This document shows, one piece after another, positions 36,169 to 44,502 of a stretch of DNA of 64,000 bases. How positions within the stretch are numbered: the first letter of the stretch is position 1; each line of letters opens with the position of its first letter. The notes under the pieces are model-generated. The model was not told the origin of the DNA and did no database searches. It was given only the letters and a program-made list of their open reading frames with translations. The stretch spans positions 64,001 through 128,000 of the IMG/VR virus record IMGVR_UViG_3300043410_001471; one strand, written 5' to 3'. Source of the DNA: a virus. The position numbers and the translations under genes are program-made.

Positions 36169-37389
36169 ATGTTGTATAACAATAATTTGCACGGATTTGA
36201 TAAGTTTATTTCAGAATGGGACTTAAATACTGAATATGTTTTATTTGGTGCCAGTAAAGAGTGCGTACAATTTATTCGTAGTATGGATATTTTAATGGGA
36301 GAAGGTGTATTGAAAATAAAATACATAGTTGACCATTCTATAAAAGATAACGATACATTAGATAACATAAAAGAAATAAGTTCAGCATATCACGAATCAA
36401 AAGTAATTCAATCAAATAGAAATAATTTAAAGTTGGTTAATATGGATGAATATGATTTCAATCAAAACCAACAAATTATTATTACAACGGATGTATTTAA
36501 AAACAAATACAAAAAGTTGTTAGATGAAAAAAATATAAAATGGACTTGGTATAAACATATTGCTTCAATCTGGCCTTTTAAACATAAAAACAAAACTCAC
36601 ATATTTCAAACAGATGTGTTGGTTACTGAAAAATGTACATTGAATTGTTCACATTGTAATATGTTCATGCCACATTTTGAACAACCAATTCATAGAGAAG
36701 TTGATACAATAAAAAACGATATTGATTCATTTTTTAACAAAGTGGATTATGTTAGTATATTTCATTTAGTTGGTGGTGAACCAGTTTTATATCCAAATAT
36801 TGAAGATGTAGTTAGATATGTTATTACAAATTATATACACAAAATTGATAAATTAATAATTACAACCAACGGAACAATTTTACCAAAAGATAGTATGCTT
36901 AATTTATTAAAAGTAAATGATGTTATTTTGAGTGTAAGTGATTATACCGATAAGTTAGAAAATATAAAAAAGAAAGTTGTAAAGGTATTAGAAAAATATA
37001 AACAATTTGGAATCAATCATTATGTAAGAAATGAAATTGAATGGTATGATTTTGGTGATTTAAGAATAAAAGGTGGTAGAACAACGGAACAATTAATAAA
37101 TCATTTTGATAGTTGTACTGCACCATTTAGAGGATTAAATGATGGCAAATTTTATTATTGTCATTTAAACACATCGGCAGTTAGAACAAATTTATTTCCA
37201 TTAAATGAAAATGATTATGTTGATATAAACTCTATTTCGAAGGAAGAATTATTGAAGTTTGATTTGGGATATACCGATTTAGGATATATTACATTTTGTG
37301 ATAATTGTAACGGATGTAATACTGGAATTAAAATATCAGTTAGTTATGAAAAACAGGGTGTTAGAGATTTAAATTACGATGTACTATGA
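36169..37389 (+). CDS. Radical SAM enzyme with SPASM-like C-terminus
   Basis: C156, C160 and C163 in CTLNCSHC are the radical SAM cluster ligands and HLVGGEP supplies the GGE motif. The C-terminal part has further cysteines (CTAPFRGL, YYCHLN, then CDNCNGC), as in SPASM-type auxiliary clusters. Residues 1-140 look like a separate Rossmann-like module (VLFGASKEC, KIKYIVD), a layout I know from sugar-modifying clusters. It differs clearly from the radical SAM gene at 30302. It is coupled to a HAD gene by an ATGA overlap. Substrate unknown. Confidence 0.82.
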   Translation: MLYNNNLHGFDKFISEWDLNTEYVLFGASKECVQFIRSMDILMGEGVLKIKYIVDHSIKDNDTLDNIKEISSAYHESKVIQSNRNNLKLVNMDEYDFNQNQQIIITTDVFKNKYKKLLDEKNIKWTWYKHIASIWPFKHKNKTHIFQTDVLVTEKCTLNCSHCNMFMPHFEQPIHREVDTIKNDIDSFFNKVDYVSIFHLVGGEPVLYPNIEDVVRYVITNYIHKIDKLIITTNGTILPKDSMLNLLKVNDVILSVSDYTDKLENIKKKVVKVLEKYKQFGINHYVRNEIEWYDFGDLRIKGGRTTEQLINHFDSCTAPFRGLNDGKFYYCHLNTSAVRTNLFPLNENDYVDINSISKEELLKFDLGYTDLGYITFCDNCNGCNTGIKISVSYEKQGVRDLNYDVL

Positions 37390-37826
37390 AAGTAATAATT
37401 GATATAGATAATACATTATGTAATAGTAATGTAAGATTTGCTTTAGCAACAAAACCAAATGGAAAAATAGATTGGGAAGTAGCACATATTCCTAATAATA
37501 TTTTGATGGATGACCCATTTTATCCTATGATTGATTTAGCAAAAAGATATAAGAAAGATGGATTTGAGGTTATACTACTTACAGGTCGACCGGAATCGGT
37601 TAGAGGAGTTACAATTGAGTGGTTAAAAAAATATGATATAGAATATGACCAATTAATTATGAGAAGTTGGGAAGATAACTTTTTAAAGGCACCAATTTAT
37701 AAAAAGAAAATGTATGAAACTTATATCAAAGAAGGAGTATTTTGTGCATATGATGATGACCAACGAATAATTGATATGTGGGTTGAATTGGGAATACCTT
37801 GTTTTAAAGTTTATGTTATTGATTAA
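37386..37826 (+). CDS. HAD-superfamily phosphatase
   Basis: The DIDNT motif gives D6 and D8, the nucleophile and acid/base of HAD phosphatases. LLTGRP (64-69) provides motif II, and YDDD (122-125) motif IV for Mg. A 146-residue length fits the cap-less class that includes sugar-phosphate and polynucleotide 3'-phosphatases. Between a radical SAM gene and other sugar genes, dephosphorylation of a sugar phosphate is likely, but a nucleic-acid 3'-phosphatase cannot be excluded. Confidence 0.8.
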   Translation: MKVIIDIDNTLCNSNVRFALATKPNGKIDWEVAHIPNNILMDDPFYPMIDLAKRYKKDGFEVILLTGRPESVRGVTIEWLKKYDIEYDQLIMRSWEDNFLKAPIYKKKMYETYIKEGVFCAYDDDQRIIDMWVELGIPCFKVYVID

Positions 37827-38769
37827 TAGAAATCCGCAAACATTAGAAGAGTTGGGCTCAACTTATATTGGTCCTTTGGTATTCAATTACTTTAAATGGT
37901 TAATTGATAATCTAAATGATGCTGATTTAGTTTTATTTAATTCACGAGAAGGATATTTTCTAAAAGATATTTGGGAAATTTATAGAGATACATATAATCT
38001 ACCCAAAAGTGTATATTTTAAAACATCTCGTAAGTTGGCATCGATGGTTGCATTTACAAATGAAACCGAAATATATGAATCATTCAAATTACATAGATAT
38101 GAAGGTGATATTAATGATTTATTATTTGATAGATTTGGTATTAAAGTAAACACTGCAAATAAATGGGTAGATACTACGAAAGAACTACCAGATTTGAGTA
38201 AGTGGATTGAAATGATTGTAAGAAAATCAAATGAATTACGAATTGAGTATAAAAAATACATAGATGAAATAATTGGTTCAGCTAAAAACATTATAATGGT
38301 AGATAGTGGATATCAGGGTACTACTCAATACTATTTAGAAAAGGTTTATGGATATCAATTTAGAGGAATGTATTTTACATACAAAGGTAATTTAAATATA
38401 AAAAATGCTGAAGGGTTGTATCCATTCTATGAATCAAATTTAAAAGATAATTTAATATTTTTCGAATCCCTTTTTGTAGATAAGGTTGGTACATATACTG
38501 ATTTAATAAATGGTGAGTTTGTAAATAGTGATTGGGAAATGACTGAAGCTGATTTTAAAGATAAACAAGCTATAATAGCTGGAATAAAGCAATATATAAA
38601 ATCAAACATTTCGCTTCCACATTTATATTCACCGCAAATCCAATTTGGCGATTATATATTTGATAAAATGTGTCAATGGGGATATATAGAAAACGAATCC
38701 CTATTCGATAGTTTTAAGCACGATAATAAATTTGTTAGAAACAATATTAAAAAAGTAGATAGAAGATAG
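37813..38769 (+). CDS. HAD-related polysaccharide-cluster protein (COG5610-like), tentative
   Basis: The frame is open from 37771, but that would overlap the previous gene by 56 bases; ATG 37813 overlaps by 14 and precedes the first sensible sequence (NRNPQTLEELG). The segment YIGPLVFNYFKWLIDN followed by LVLFNSREGYFLKDIWEIY resembles a HAD-related family seen in capsule and O-antigen clusters, where the text reads 'YFLaREGyll'. IIMVDSGYQGT could be a second phosphate site. I am unsure of the catalytic status. Function in glycan assembly is inferred. Confidence 0.55.
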   Translation: MLLINRNPQTLEELGSTYIGPLVFNYFKWLIDNLNDADLVLFNSREGYFLKDIWEIYRDTYNLPKSVYFKTSRKLASMVAFTNETEIYESFKLHRYEGDINDLLFDRFGIKVNTANKWVDTTKELPDLSKWIEMIVRKSNELRIEYKKYIDEIIGSAKNIIMVDSGYQGTTQYYLEKVYGYQFRGMYFTYKGNLNIKNAEGLYPFYESNLKDNLIFFESLFVDKVGTYTDLINGEFVNSDWEMTEADFKDKQAIIAGIKQYIKSNISLPHLYSPQIQFGDYIFDKMCQWGYIENESLFDSFKHDNKFVRNNIKKVDRR

Positions 38770-38790
38770 TTATATAAAAGATATTTGGTT

Positions 38791-40107
38791 ATGCTACAAA
38801 GTGATGACACTTTATTTAATTTTTATTTTGAAAATGTTGATAAATTTGGAAGAATATTACCAAATAATTTATCAAAAGAAGAATTAAATCACTTTAATAG
38901 ATTATGTTCCGATAACTACGATTGGCAATCATTTGTTTCCGATGGATATTCTACAAAACTTTTAAGTTCATTTTACATAGCATATTGTAAGAATAAAAAA
39001 TTATCAACTACTAATATAAACGATGATAATTTAATTTATTTATGCGAAAGTTTTGAACCATCCCCATACATTAACTCATTTATAGAAAATATGAGTTCCG
39101 ATGTTTTCACTAAATTAAAAAATGGAAACATACGAATCGTATTTAATTGGGCTGGAGAAGCTTTATATGATGAACGAATTAATTCTAGTTTGGAATTGGA
39201 ATTTGCAAAATATAATTTGAATGTAAATTCAATTTTTATATTAACAAGTGCAAATAATATAAAAAATACATCTAATATAAATTATATATCAGACCATTTT
39301 TTCCTACAAAATTCAGCAAATTCTTTAAAATTATTTTTAACACAAACTAGTGCTAAAAATATGAATAATGATTTTGATTGGAATTCGGAAATTGTCAGTT
39401 ATGATATTTTTACAAAGTATAAATCTAAGCATTTCATTTCTTTAAATAGGCAAATAAGTAGACCTCATAGATATGCATTTGGATTATTTGTAGAAAAACA
39501 TAATTTATGGGATAAGGGGTATTTTAGTTTTTTACATATGATGGATAATGTTACACAATGTTTTGAAACGCTTTCTATGAATGATTTCAATTCATATGGA
39601 GATATACATGATTCATTTAAATCGAAGATACCAATACATTTGGATACGATACATCTTTTGGATAAAACTAAAATGCATAATTTTAGAGTATCTGAAATTT
39701 ACTATAAACCAGCTTACGAAGATTCTGTTATAAACATTGTTACGGAAACGGCATTTTCTAATAATAAAGTATTCATGTCAGAAAAAACATTTCATCCGAT
39801 TATTAATTTACAACCATTTATTATATTTTCATCAAATGGTCATTTAGCAGAATTAAAAAGATTGGGATTTAAAACATTCGATGGATTCATAGATGAAAGT
39901 TATGATATGGAGGAAAACTCACAAAAAAGATTTAAAATGGTATGTGATGAAATATTAAGATTATCTCAAATGGATATTTCAGAACTAAATAAATTATACT
40001 TATCTTATAAAGAAATTTACATTCATAATAGACAACATTTATTAAAATTTACCAATTATGATTATTACTACAATTGTTTACAAAAAATAAAAAAATATGG
40101 AATTTAA
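38791..40107 (+). CDS. Unknown enzyme-like protein, member B of the three-paralogue family
   Basis: I start it at ATG 38791 rather than the TTG at 38785. The C-terminal block FMSEKTFHPIINLQPFIIF followed by LKRLGFKTFDGFIDESYD and SQKRFKMV is shared with the gene at 47987 and, in shorter form, with 24462. KHFISLNRQISRPHRYAFG in the middle is an Arg/His-rich segment that would suit a donor phosphate site. Length 440. No family name can be given with confidence; the EK...PF block is distantly like fucosyltransferase C-termini. It overlaps the next gene by 11 bases. Confidence 0.6.
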   Translation: MLQSDDTLFNFYFENVDKFGRILPNNLSKEELNHFNRLCSDNYDWQSFVSDGYSTKLLSSFYIAYCKNKKLSTTNINDDNLIYLCESFEPSPYINSFIENMSSDVFTKLKNGNIRIVFNWAGEALYDERINSSLELEFAKYNLNVNSIFILTSANNIKNTSNINYISDHFFLQNSANSLKLFLTQTSAKNMNNDFDWNSEIVSYDIFTKYKSKHFISLNRQISRPHRYAFGLFVEKHNLWDKGYFSFLHMMDNVTQCFETLSMNDFNSYGDIHDSFKSKIPIHLDTIHLLDKTKMHNFRVSEIYYKPAYEDSVINIVTETAFSNNKVFMSEKTFHPIINLQPFIIFSSNGHLAELKRLGFKTFDGFIDESYDMEENSQKRFKMVCDEILRLSQMDISELNKLYLSYKEIYIHNRQHLLKFTNYDYYYNCLQKIKKYGI

Positions 40108-41095
40108 CGGAAAAAAAGTTTTAGTTACTGGAGCAAATGGATTAGTAGGATTACCAGCAGTTAAGAAATGTTTAGAAGAGGGTGCTGAAAAAGTATATGC
40201 GGTAGACCTTAAATTTGGTGATAATCTTAAATTATTACAATCACAATATAGTGATAAAATAGTTTTAGTACAAAGTGATTTAACATATCTTTCCCATTGT
40301 GAAAATTTATTCACATTGGATAAAATTGATATTGTACTACACATTGCAGGAGTCAAAGGTTCACCGGCTCGTTCATCTACACAACCTGCGGATTATCTAT
40401 TCCCAATGTTGATGTTCAATACCAATATGATTAAAGCATCATTTGATGCGAAGGTTGATTGGTTTGTATATCTTTCATCGGTTGGAGTTTATAAACCAGC
40501 AGATGTAATGAACGAAGAAGATATTTGGTCACAAGAAGAAACTTGGGCATCAACTCCATCTCGTTTAGATTGGCATCCAGGTTGGACAAAAAGAATGGGA
40601 GAACTTACTTTGGATTCATTACGAGTTCAATATGGTTGGGATAATTGGACTGTAATTAGACCTTCTAACATATATGGAACAAACGATAATTTTGCGCAAG
40701 ATGCAACGGTAATCTCTTCTAACATTTGGAAGTTATTCAATGTAGAGGGGGATGATATGATATGTTGGGGCGATGGTTCATCCAAAAGAGATTTTGTATT
40801 TGGTGATGATGTGGCACAAGCATCAATTGATGTAGTTAAAAAAGAAGTTAGAGATATTATCAACTTTGGATGTGCAGAAGCAGTATCAATCAAAGATACA
40901 ATTGAAACTATTGTTGAATGTTATACTGAAATTACGGGTAAAACTAAAAACATAGTTTGGGATTCTACAAAAACAAACGGAGACCCTATTAGATGTTTAG
41001 GTTCTAAAAAACAAAAACAATATGGTATTTTACCACAAACTACATTAAAAGAAGGATTAACAAAATCAATTTTAGAATATAAAAGTAGATTATAA
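40097..41095 (+). CDS. SDR epimerase-like protein lacking the catalytic tyrosine
   Basis: TGANGLVG (11-18) is the NAD-binding loop, and WTVIRPSNIYG and RDFVFGDDVAQA are normal for extended SDRs acting on nucleotide sugars. The catalytic YxxxK is replaced by P161-G-W-T-K165: the lysine is there, followed by the usual G-E four residues later, but the position of the tyrosine holds proline. LHIAGVKGSP and a Trp-rich insert (IWSQEETWASTPSRLDWHPGW) are unusual. It may use another residue or have a non-redox role. Length 332. Confidence 0.82.
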   Translation: MEFNGKKVLVTGANGLVGLPAVKKCLEEGAEKVYAVDLKFGDNLKLLQSQYSDKIVLVQSDLTYLSHCENLFTLDKIDIVLHIAGVKGSPARSSTQPADYLFPMLMFNTNMIKASFDAKVDWFVYLSSVGVYKPADVMNEEDIWSQEETWASTPSRLDWHPGWTKRMGELTLDSLRVQYGWDNWTVIRPSNIYGTNDNFAQDATVISSNIWKLFNVEGDDMICWGDGSSKRDFVFGDDVAQASIDVVKKEVRDIINFGCAEAVSIKDTIETIVECYTEITGKTKNIVWDSTKTNGDPIRCLGSKKQKQYGILPQTTLKEGLTKSILEYKSRL

Positions 41096-42111
41096 TGAAA
41101 CATTTAGTAGCAGCTGGTTGTTCGTTTTCATCGTTGGTAAAGCCAAATGTGGATATGCCAACCGAATACGATATACTTAAAAAAGATAAAACTACATGGA
41201 CTTGGATTGAATGGATACAATATTACGAAGGAGATTCTTATCAAATTCACAATTATGGATGCCCTACAAACGATAATGATACCATTGTAGAGAGTGTATT
41301 GTATGGTATTAATAAACTTATAAAGCAAGGAGTAGATAAATCCGATATAGAGGTGATAATTCAATGGTCTGCTGTGAGTAGAAATTCATTTTTTATACCA
41401 AAAGGAATGGTTGATAGAGCAAAACTGAATGTAACTACTCATACAAACGATTTTATTTCAGAAAAACGATATAAATACGAACATGGGTTCAAATATTTAA
41501 CGGGTGGGTATAATAGAACAAATAATTTAGATGAATTAAATGATATCGTATTTAATTATTTGGGGTTAGAATACTCAAATGAAGAAAGAATAATAAGTTT
41601 TCTAAAAAATATAATTTTTATATCAAGTTTTTGTAAATCAACTGGTATAAAGTATAAATTCTTTACTATGGGTAATAACTTTTCATCAAATATATTTACA
41701 AAATACGAAGATATAAATAAAACACTTAAAAGTCAGCAAGAACCACATATGGATATCAGACCTGATATTTTAGAGAAAAGACTTGTCGGAGAAAATTGGA
41801 ATGCATCTACATTAATCGATATCCCATATATTAATTACTTATTTGAATTAATTGATTTAAATGATTTTTGGTTTTATGAAATAGAAAATTATCATAAATT
41901 TGGAGGTGCAATTGAGTGGTCTGTTGGCGAATGGGGAAGTGGTGTTAAAGATGATTCTGGACTTGGATTAAGCGAATTGGTATATTTTGAAATGGAAGGA
42001 TTATCTGATGAAGAAAAAGCTGATTATTTTAAACATCGTTCTTATGGACATCCATCATCTTTAATGTGGAGGAAGTTTTATTTTGAAGTATTAAAACCAA
42101 ATTTTCTATGA
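41095..42111 (+). CDS. SGNH-like protein (3 of 5), long form
   Basis: AAGCSFS (6-12) is block I with S10. VIIQWSAVSRNSFF has the Asn-containing block III pattern in loose form, and HRSYGHPSSLMWRKF near the end supplies a block V His. The next gene shares FWFYE-EN-HKFGG-IEW and NEERIISFL/EERLLIFLEA segments, so the two are tandem paralogues. Length 338 is long for SGNH proteins and includes an inserted aromatic region. TAATG overlap with the upstream SDR gene. Catalytic competence is uncertain. Confidence 0.6.
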   Translation: MKHLVAAGCSFSSLVKPNVDMPTEYDILKKDKTTWTWIEWIQYYEGDSYQIHNYGCPTNDNDTIVESVLYGINKLIKQGVDKSDIEVIIQWSAVSRNSFFIPKGMVDRAKLNVTTHTNDFISEKRYKYEHGFKYLTGGYNRTNNLDELNDIVFNYLGLEYSNEERIISFLKNIIFISSFCKSTGIKYKFFTMGNNFSSNIFTKYEDINKTLKSQQEPHMDIRPDILEKRLVGENWNASTLIDIPYINYLFELIDLNDFWFYEIENYHKFGGAIEWSVGEWGSGVKDDSGLGLSELVYFEMEGLSDEEKADYFKHRSYGHPSSLMWRKFYFEVLKPNFL

Positions 42112-43193
42112 AATATATAATTACAAATGGTTGTTCTTTTACTAGAGCTGGTAGAATAAACATTGATGTAACCGATGATAATTTTATAAAGGAAGATGAT
42201 ATGTCTAATAATGGGGATTCATCGGAATTTAACTATTATCCGCATTGGATACAATTATTAAACCCTGAATTGAAAGTTATAAATTTGGGTAATGTTACTA
42301 ATGATAATCAAGTTATCGCTAGAAACATAATATACAAAATTGAAAAAATGAAAAAGGATGGAATCGAACCATCCGATATATCAGTTGTAGTACAATGGTC
42401 ATCTTTTTATAGAAATGCATATTTTGTATCACCATCCAAACAATTAGAAAATACAAAATTAAAATTACCACAACATCGTAAAAGATGGGATGATGATTAT
42501 GCACACATTAATGATTTTGTAGAAGAAAAGAATGAGGTGGGTGAATACGGATACTATTTCTTATCAGGGGGATTTGGGATGGACCATGTAAAAAATCCAA
42601 TGAAAGAATTCGCATATTTAAATTTAGGACATCTACATTCATATGAAGAAAGATTACTTATATTTTTGGAAGCAATAGTGATGTTACAAATGTATTTTAA
42701 ATCAAATGGTATAAAATATAAAATGTTTAATATAGCTAATAATTTTTCAGATGAATATGTTTTGAATTGTGTGAATGGTGGTGGATTTCCAATGTTTAAA
42801 CCTGATAATTCTAAAAACAATGAAATGTATGAAGTTATCAAAAACAAATACATACCAAACACTTGGAATTCTCAAATGCTATATTTTAAAAATCCACATT
42901 TATCCTATTATTATGATATGATTGACTGGAGTGGATTTTGGTTCTATGAAGAAGAAAATTTACATAAATTTGGTGGTGTAATTGAGTGGGGGATACGAAA
43001 TTTTGATATAAATTATAGAGATGGTATAAATGCAAACATATTATTTATGGAACAATATAGAAGAGATGTTATTCATACGGAAGAAAGTTTGATTGATATT
43101 TATCAAGACGGTCATTGTCCATTGGGGCACATATCATCTGCATTATATAGAAAATTTGTAAAAGAAATCGTATCAACATGGAATCTTTATTAA
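42108..43193 (+). CDS. SGNH-like protein (4 of 5), tandem paralogue
   Basis: TNGCSFT (6-12) is block I; VVVQWSSFYRNAYF corresponds to the VIIQWSAVSRNSFF of the preceding gene; GHISSALYRKF is the C-terminal His block. Conserved FWFYEEENLHKFGGVIEW links it to the gene before it. The pair overlaps by ATGA. The next gene, a 2OG oxygenase, starts 16 bases before its stop. As for its twin, an acyl-ester role on a glycan is a contextual guess. Confidence 0.6.
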   Translation: MKYIITNGCSFTRAGRINIDVTDDNFIKEDDMSNNGDSSEFNYYPHWIQLLNPELKVINLGNVTNDNQVIARNIIYKIEKMKKDGIEPSDISVVVQWSSFYRNAYFVSPSKQLENTKLKLPQHRKRWDDDYAHINDFVEEKNEVGEYGYYFLSGGFGMDHVKNPMKEFAYLNLGHLHSYEERLLIFLEAIVMLQMYFKSNGIKYKMFNIANNFSDEYVLNCVNGGGFPMFKPDNSKNNEMYEVIKNKYIPNTWNSQMLYFKNPHLSYYYDMIDWSGFWFYEEENLHKFGGVIEWGIRNFDINYRDGINANILFMEQYRRDVIHTEESLIDIYQDGHCPLGHISSALYRKFVKEIVSTWNLY

Positions 43194-43843
43194 AAAAAGA
43201 ATTATTTGAAAACGGATATGTATCATTTCATTTAAAAGATTTAGATGAAACTATTTATGAAAATCTTAAAAGTATATTTCCAATTGGTAATTTAAAGCCG
43301 GAAATGTTTAAAAACCTCAAACATGCTATACCAATGGATGTTGGATATGAATACGATAACAAATCATTGATGGATGTTTCATTCCAAAAACTTAATACTA
43401 TAAAGAGGAATATTTTAGATAAATTGGAAGAACATAATAATCAGTTGTGGTTTTATGGTTGGTTATATGAAGTCAATACTGAAAATAATCCATTTGATAA
43501 ACTTATAAAACCAATATTTAATAAATTTTACGATACAACGATAACAACAGCTAATTCACAAGTTACAATGTATAATGATGGGTGTTATCTTAGAAATCAT
43601 CGTGATGGTAATTATGAGTTTGATGGTGGTACTAGAAATTGTGTAATATTGATTTATCTATCTACCGATTATGAAAACGGAAAAGGTGGAGAGTTGGTAC
43701 TATCATCCGATAATGATAATGAATTAGTAGTAGAACCCATATATGGTAATGTTGCTGTAATGGATTTTACAAAACATGATGCCTGGCATAGAGTTGAAAA
43801 GGTTATAGATTACAATCGATATTGTTTTATAAATTTTTGCTAA
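43178..43843 (+). CDS. 2-oxoglutarate/Fe(II) oxygenase (1 of 3)
   Basis: The double-stranded beta-helix signature is present: H141-x-D143 (NHRDG) and distal H204 (DAWHRV), with R214 ten residues later for 2-oxoglutarate binding. VTMYNDGCYLRNH and VILIYLSTD are as in prolyl-4-hydroxylase-like enzymes. Length 221 is normal. The following two genes carry the same domain, so this is a local family. Hydroxylation of a sugar, a peptide or a small ligand is possible; substrate not visible. Confidence 0.85.
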   Translation: MESLLKKELFENGYVSFHLKDLDETIYENLKSIFPIGNLKPEMFKNLKHAIPMDVGYEYDNKSLMDVSFQKLNTIKRNILDKLEEHNNQLWFYGWLYEVNTENNPFDKLIKPIFNKFYDTTITTANSQVTMYNDGCYLRNHRDGNYEFDGGTRNCVILIYLSTDYENGKGGELVLSSDNDNELVVEPIYGNVAVMDFTKHDAWHRVEKVIDYNRYCFINFC

Positions 43844-43844
43844 T

Positions 43845-44462
43845 ATGAATGAATCGCATAAAATTCAATTATTTAAAGAAGGTTATACTACATTTAATTT
43901 ATACGAATTAAATGATTCAGAAATCAATCAATCTTTAAATGAATTGCAAACATTATCTAAAAAAGAATTTAAAAATTTAAGATATAAAACCATAAATAAT
44001 ACAAATGATGGTGTCTTTATAAAAGATTCTTTTGAAAATTTGGAAGAAATAAAAAATTCTATAAAAAAAACCAATCTTTACGAAATGTGGTATTATAACG
44101 ATGTAATACCAAAAAACAAATATAATAAGCAATTATTGAATAAAATAAAGCAATTTTTTTATAATGAAGATGTGAATGATTTTAATCATGCAACATATAT
44201 TACAATGTATAATGATGGGTGTGTTTTAATAGAGCATAATGATGGGTTTAATCCTAATTCAAAATATAAATGCGTAATACTAATTTATTTAAATGATGAA
44301 TCGGAAATTCAAACCGGTGGAGAATTGATATTAGATGGTAATATATTGATTAAACCTGTTATAGGAAATGTTGCTATAATGGATTTTACAAAGAATGATA
44401 TCAAACATGGTGTAAAAGAAGTTAGTGGATATCATAGAAAATGTTATCTAAATTTTTGTTAA
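43845..44462 (+). CDS. 2-oxoglutarate/Fe(II) oxygenase (2 of 3)
   Basis: Paralogue of the preceding gene. H131-N-D133 (EHNDG) and H188 (IKHGV) are the iron ligands, R198 the likely 2-oxoglutarate contact. TMYNDGCVLIEH, VILIYLNDE and GNVAIMDFTK correspond segment by segment to the first copy (GNVAVMDFTK). Length 205. Its last bases contain the TTTTTG element of the promoter that serves the next gene. Substrate unknown. Confidence 0.85.
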   Translation: MNESHKIQLFKEGYTTFNLYELNDSEINQSLNELQTLSKKEFKNLRYKTINNTNDGVFIKDSFENLEEIKNSIKKTNLYEMWYYNDVIPKNKYNKQLLNKIKQFFYNEDVNDFNHATYITMYNDGCVLIEHNDGFNPNSKYKCVILIYLNDESEIQTGGELILDGNILIKPVIGNVAIMDFTKNDIKHGVKEVSGYHRKCYLNFC

Positions 44463-44486
44463 TATCAAAAAAAATTAGTATCTTTA
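44453..44486 (+). promoter_or_regulatory. Bacteroidota-type promoter before the oxygenase-epimerase fusion
   Basis: TTTTTG (44453-44458) at the very end of the preceding gene, 20 bases, then TATCTTTA (44479-44486). Same spacing as the other three host-like promoters. ATG follows at 44503. Confidence 0.65.
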
Positions 44487-44502
44487 TAAATTAATATAAC
44501 AT

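Noticed and set aside
37771-37812. Earlier start for the HAD-related protein at 37771
   Set aside because: It would overlap the previous gene by 56 bases and adds residues unlike any family start.
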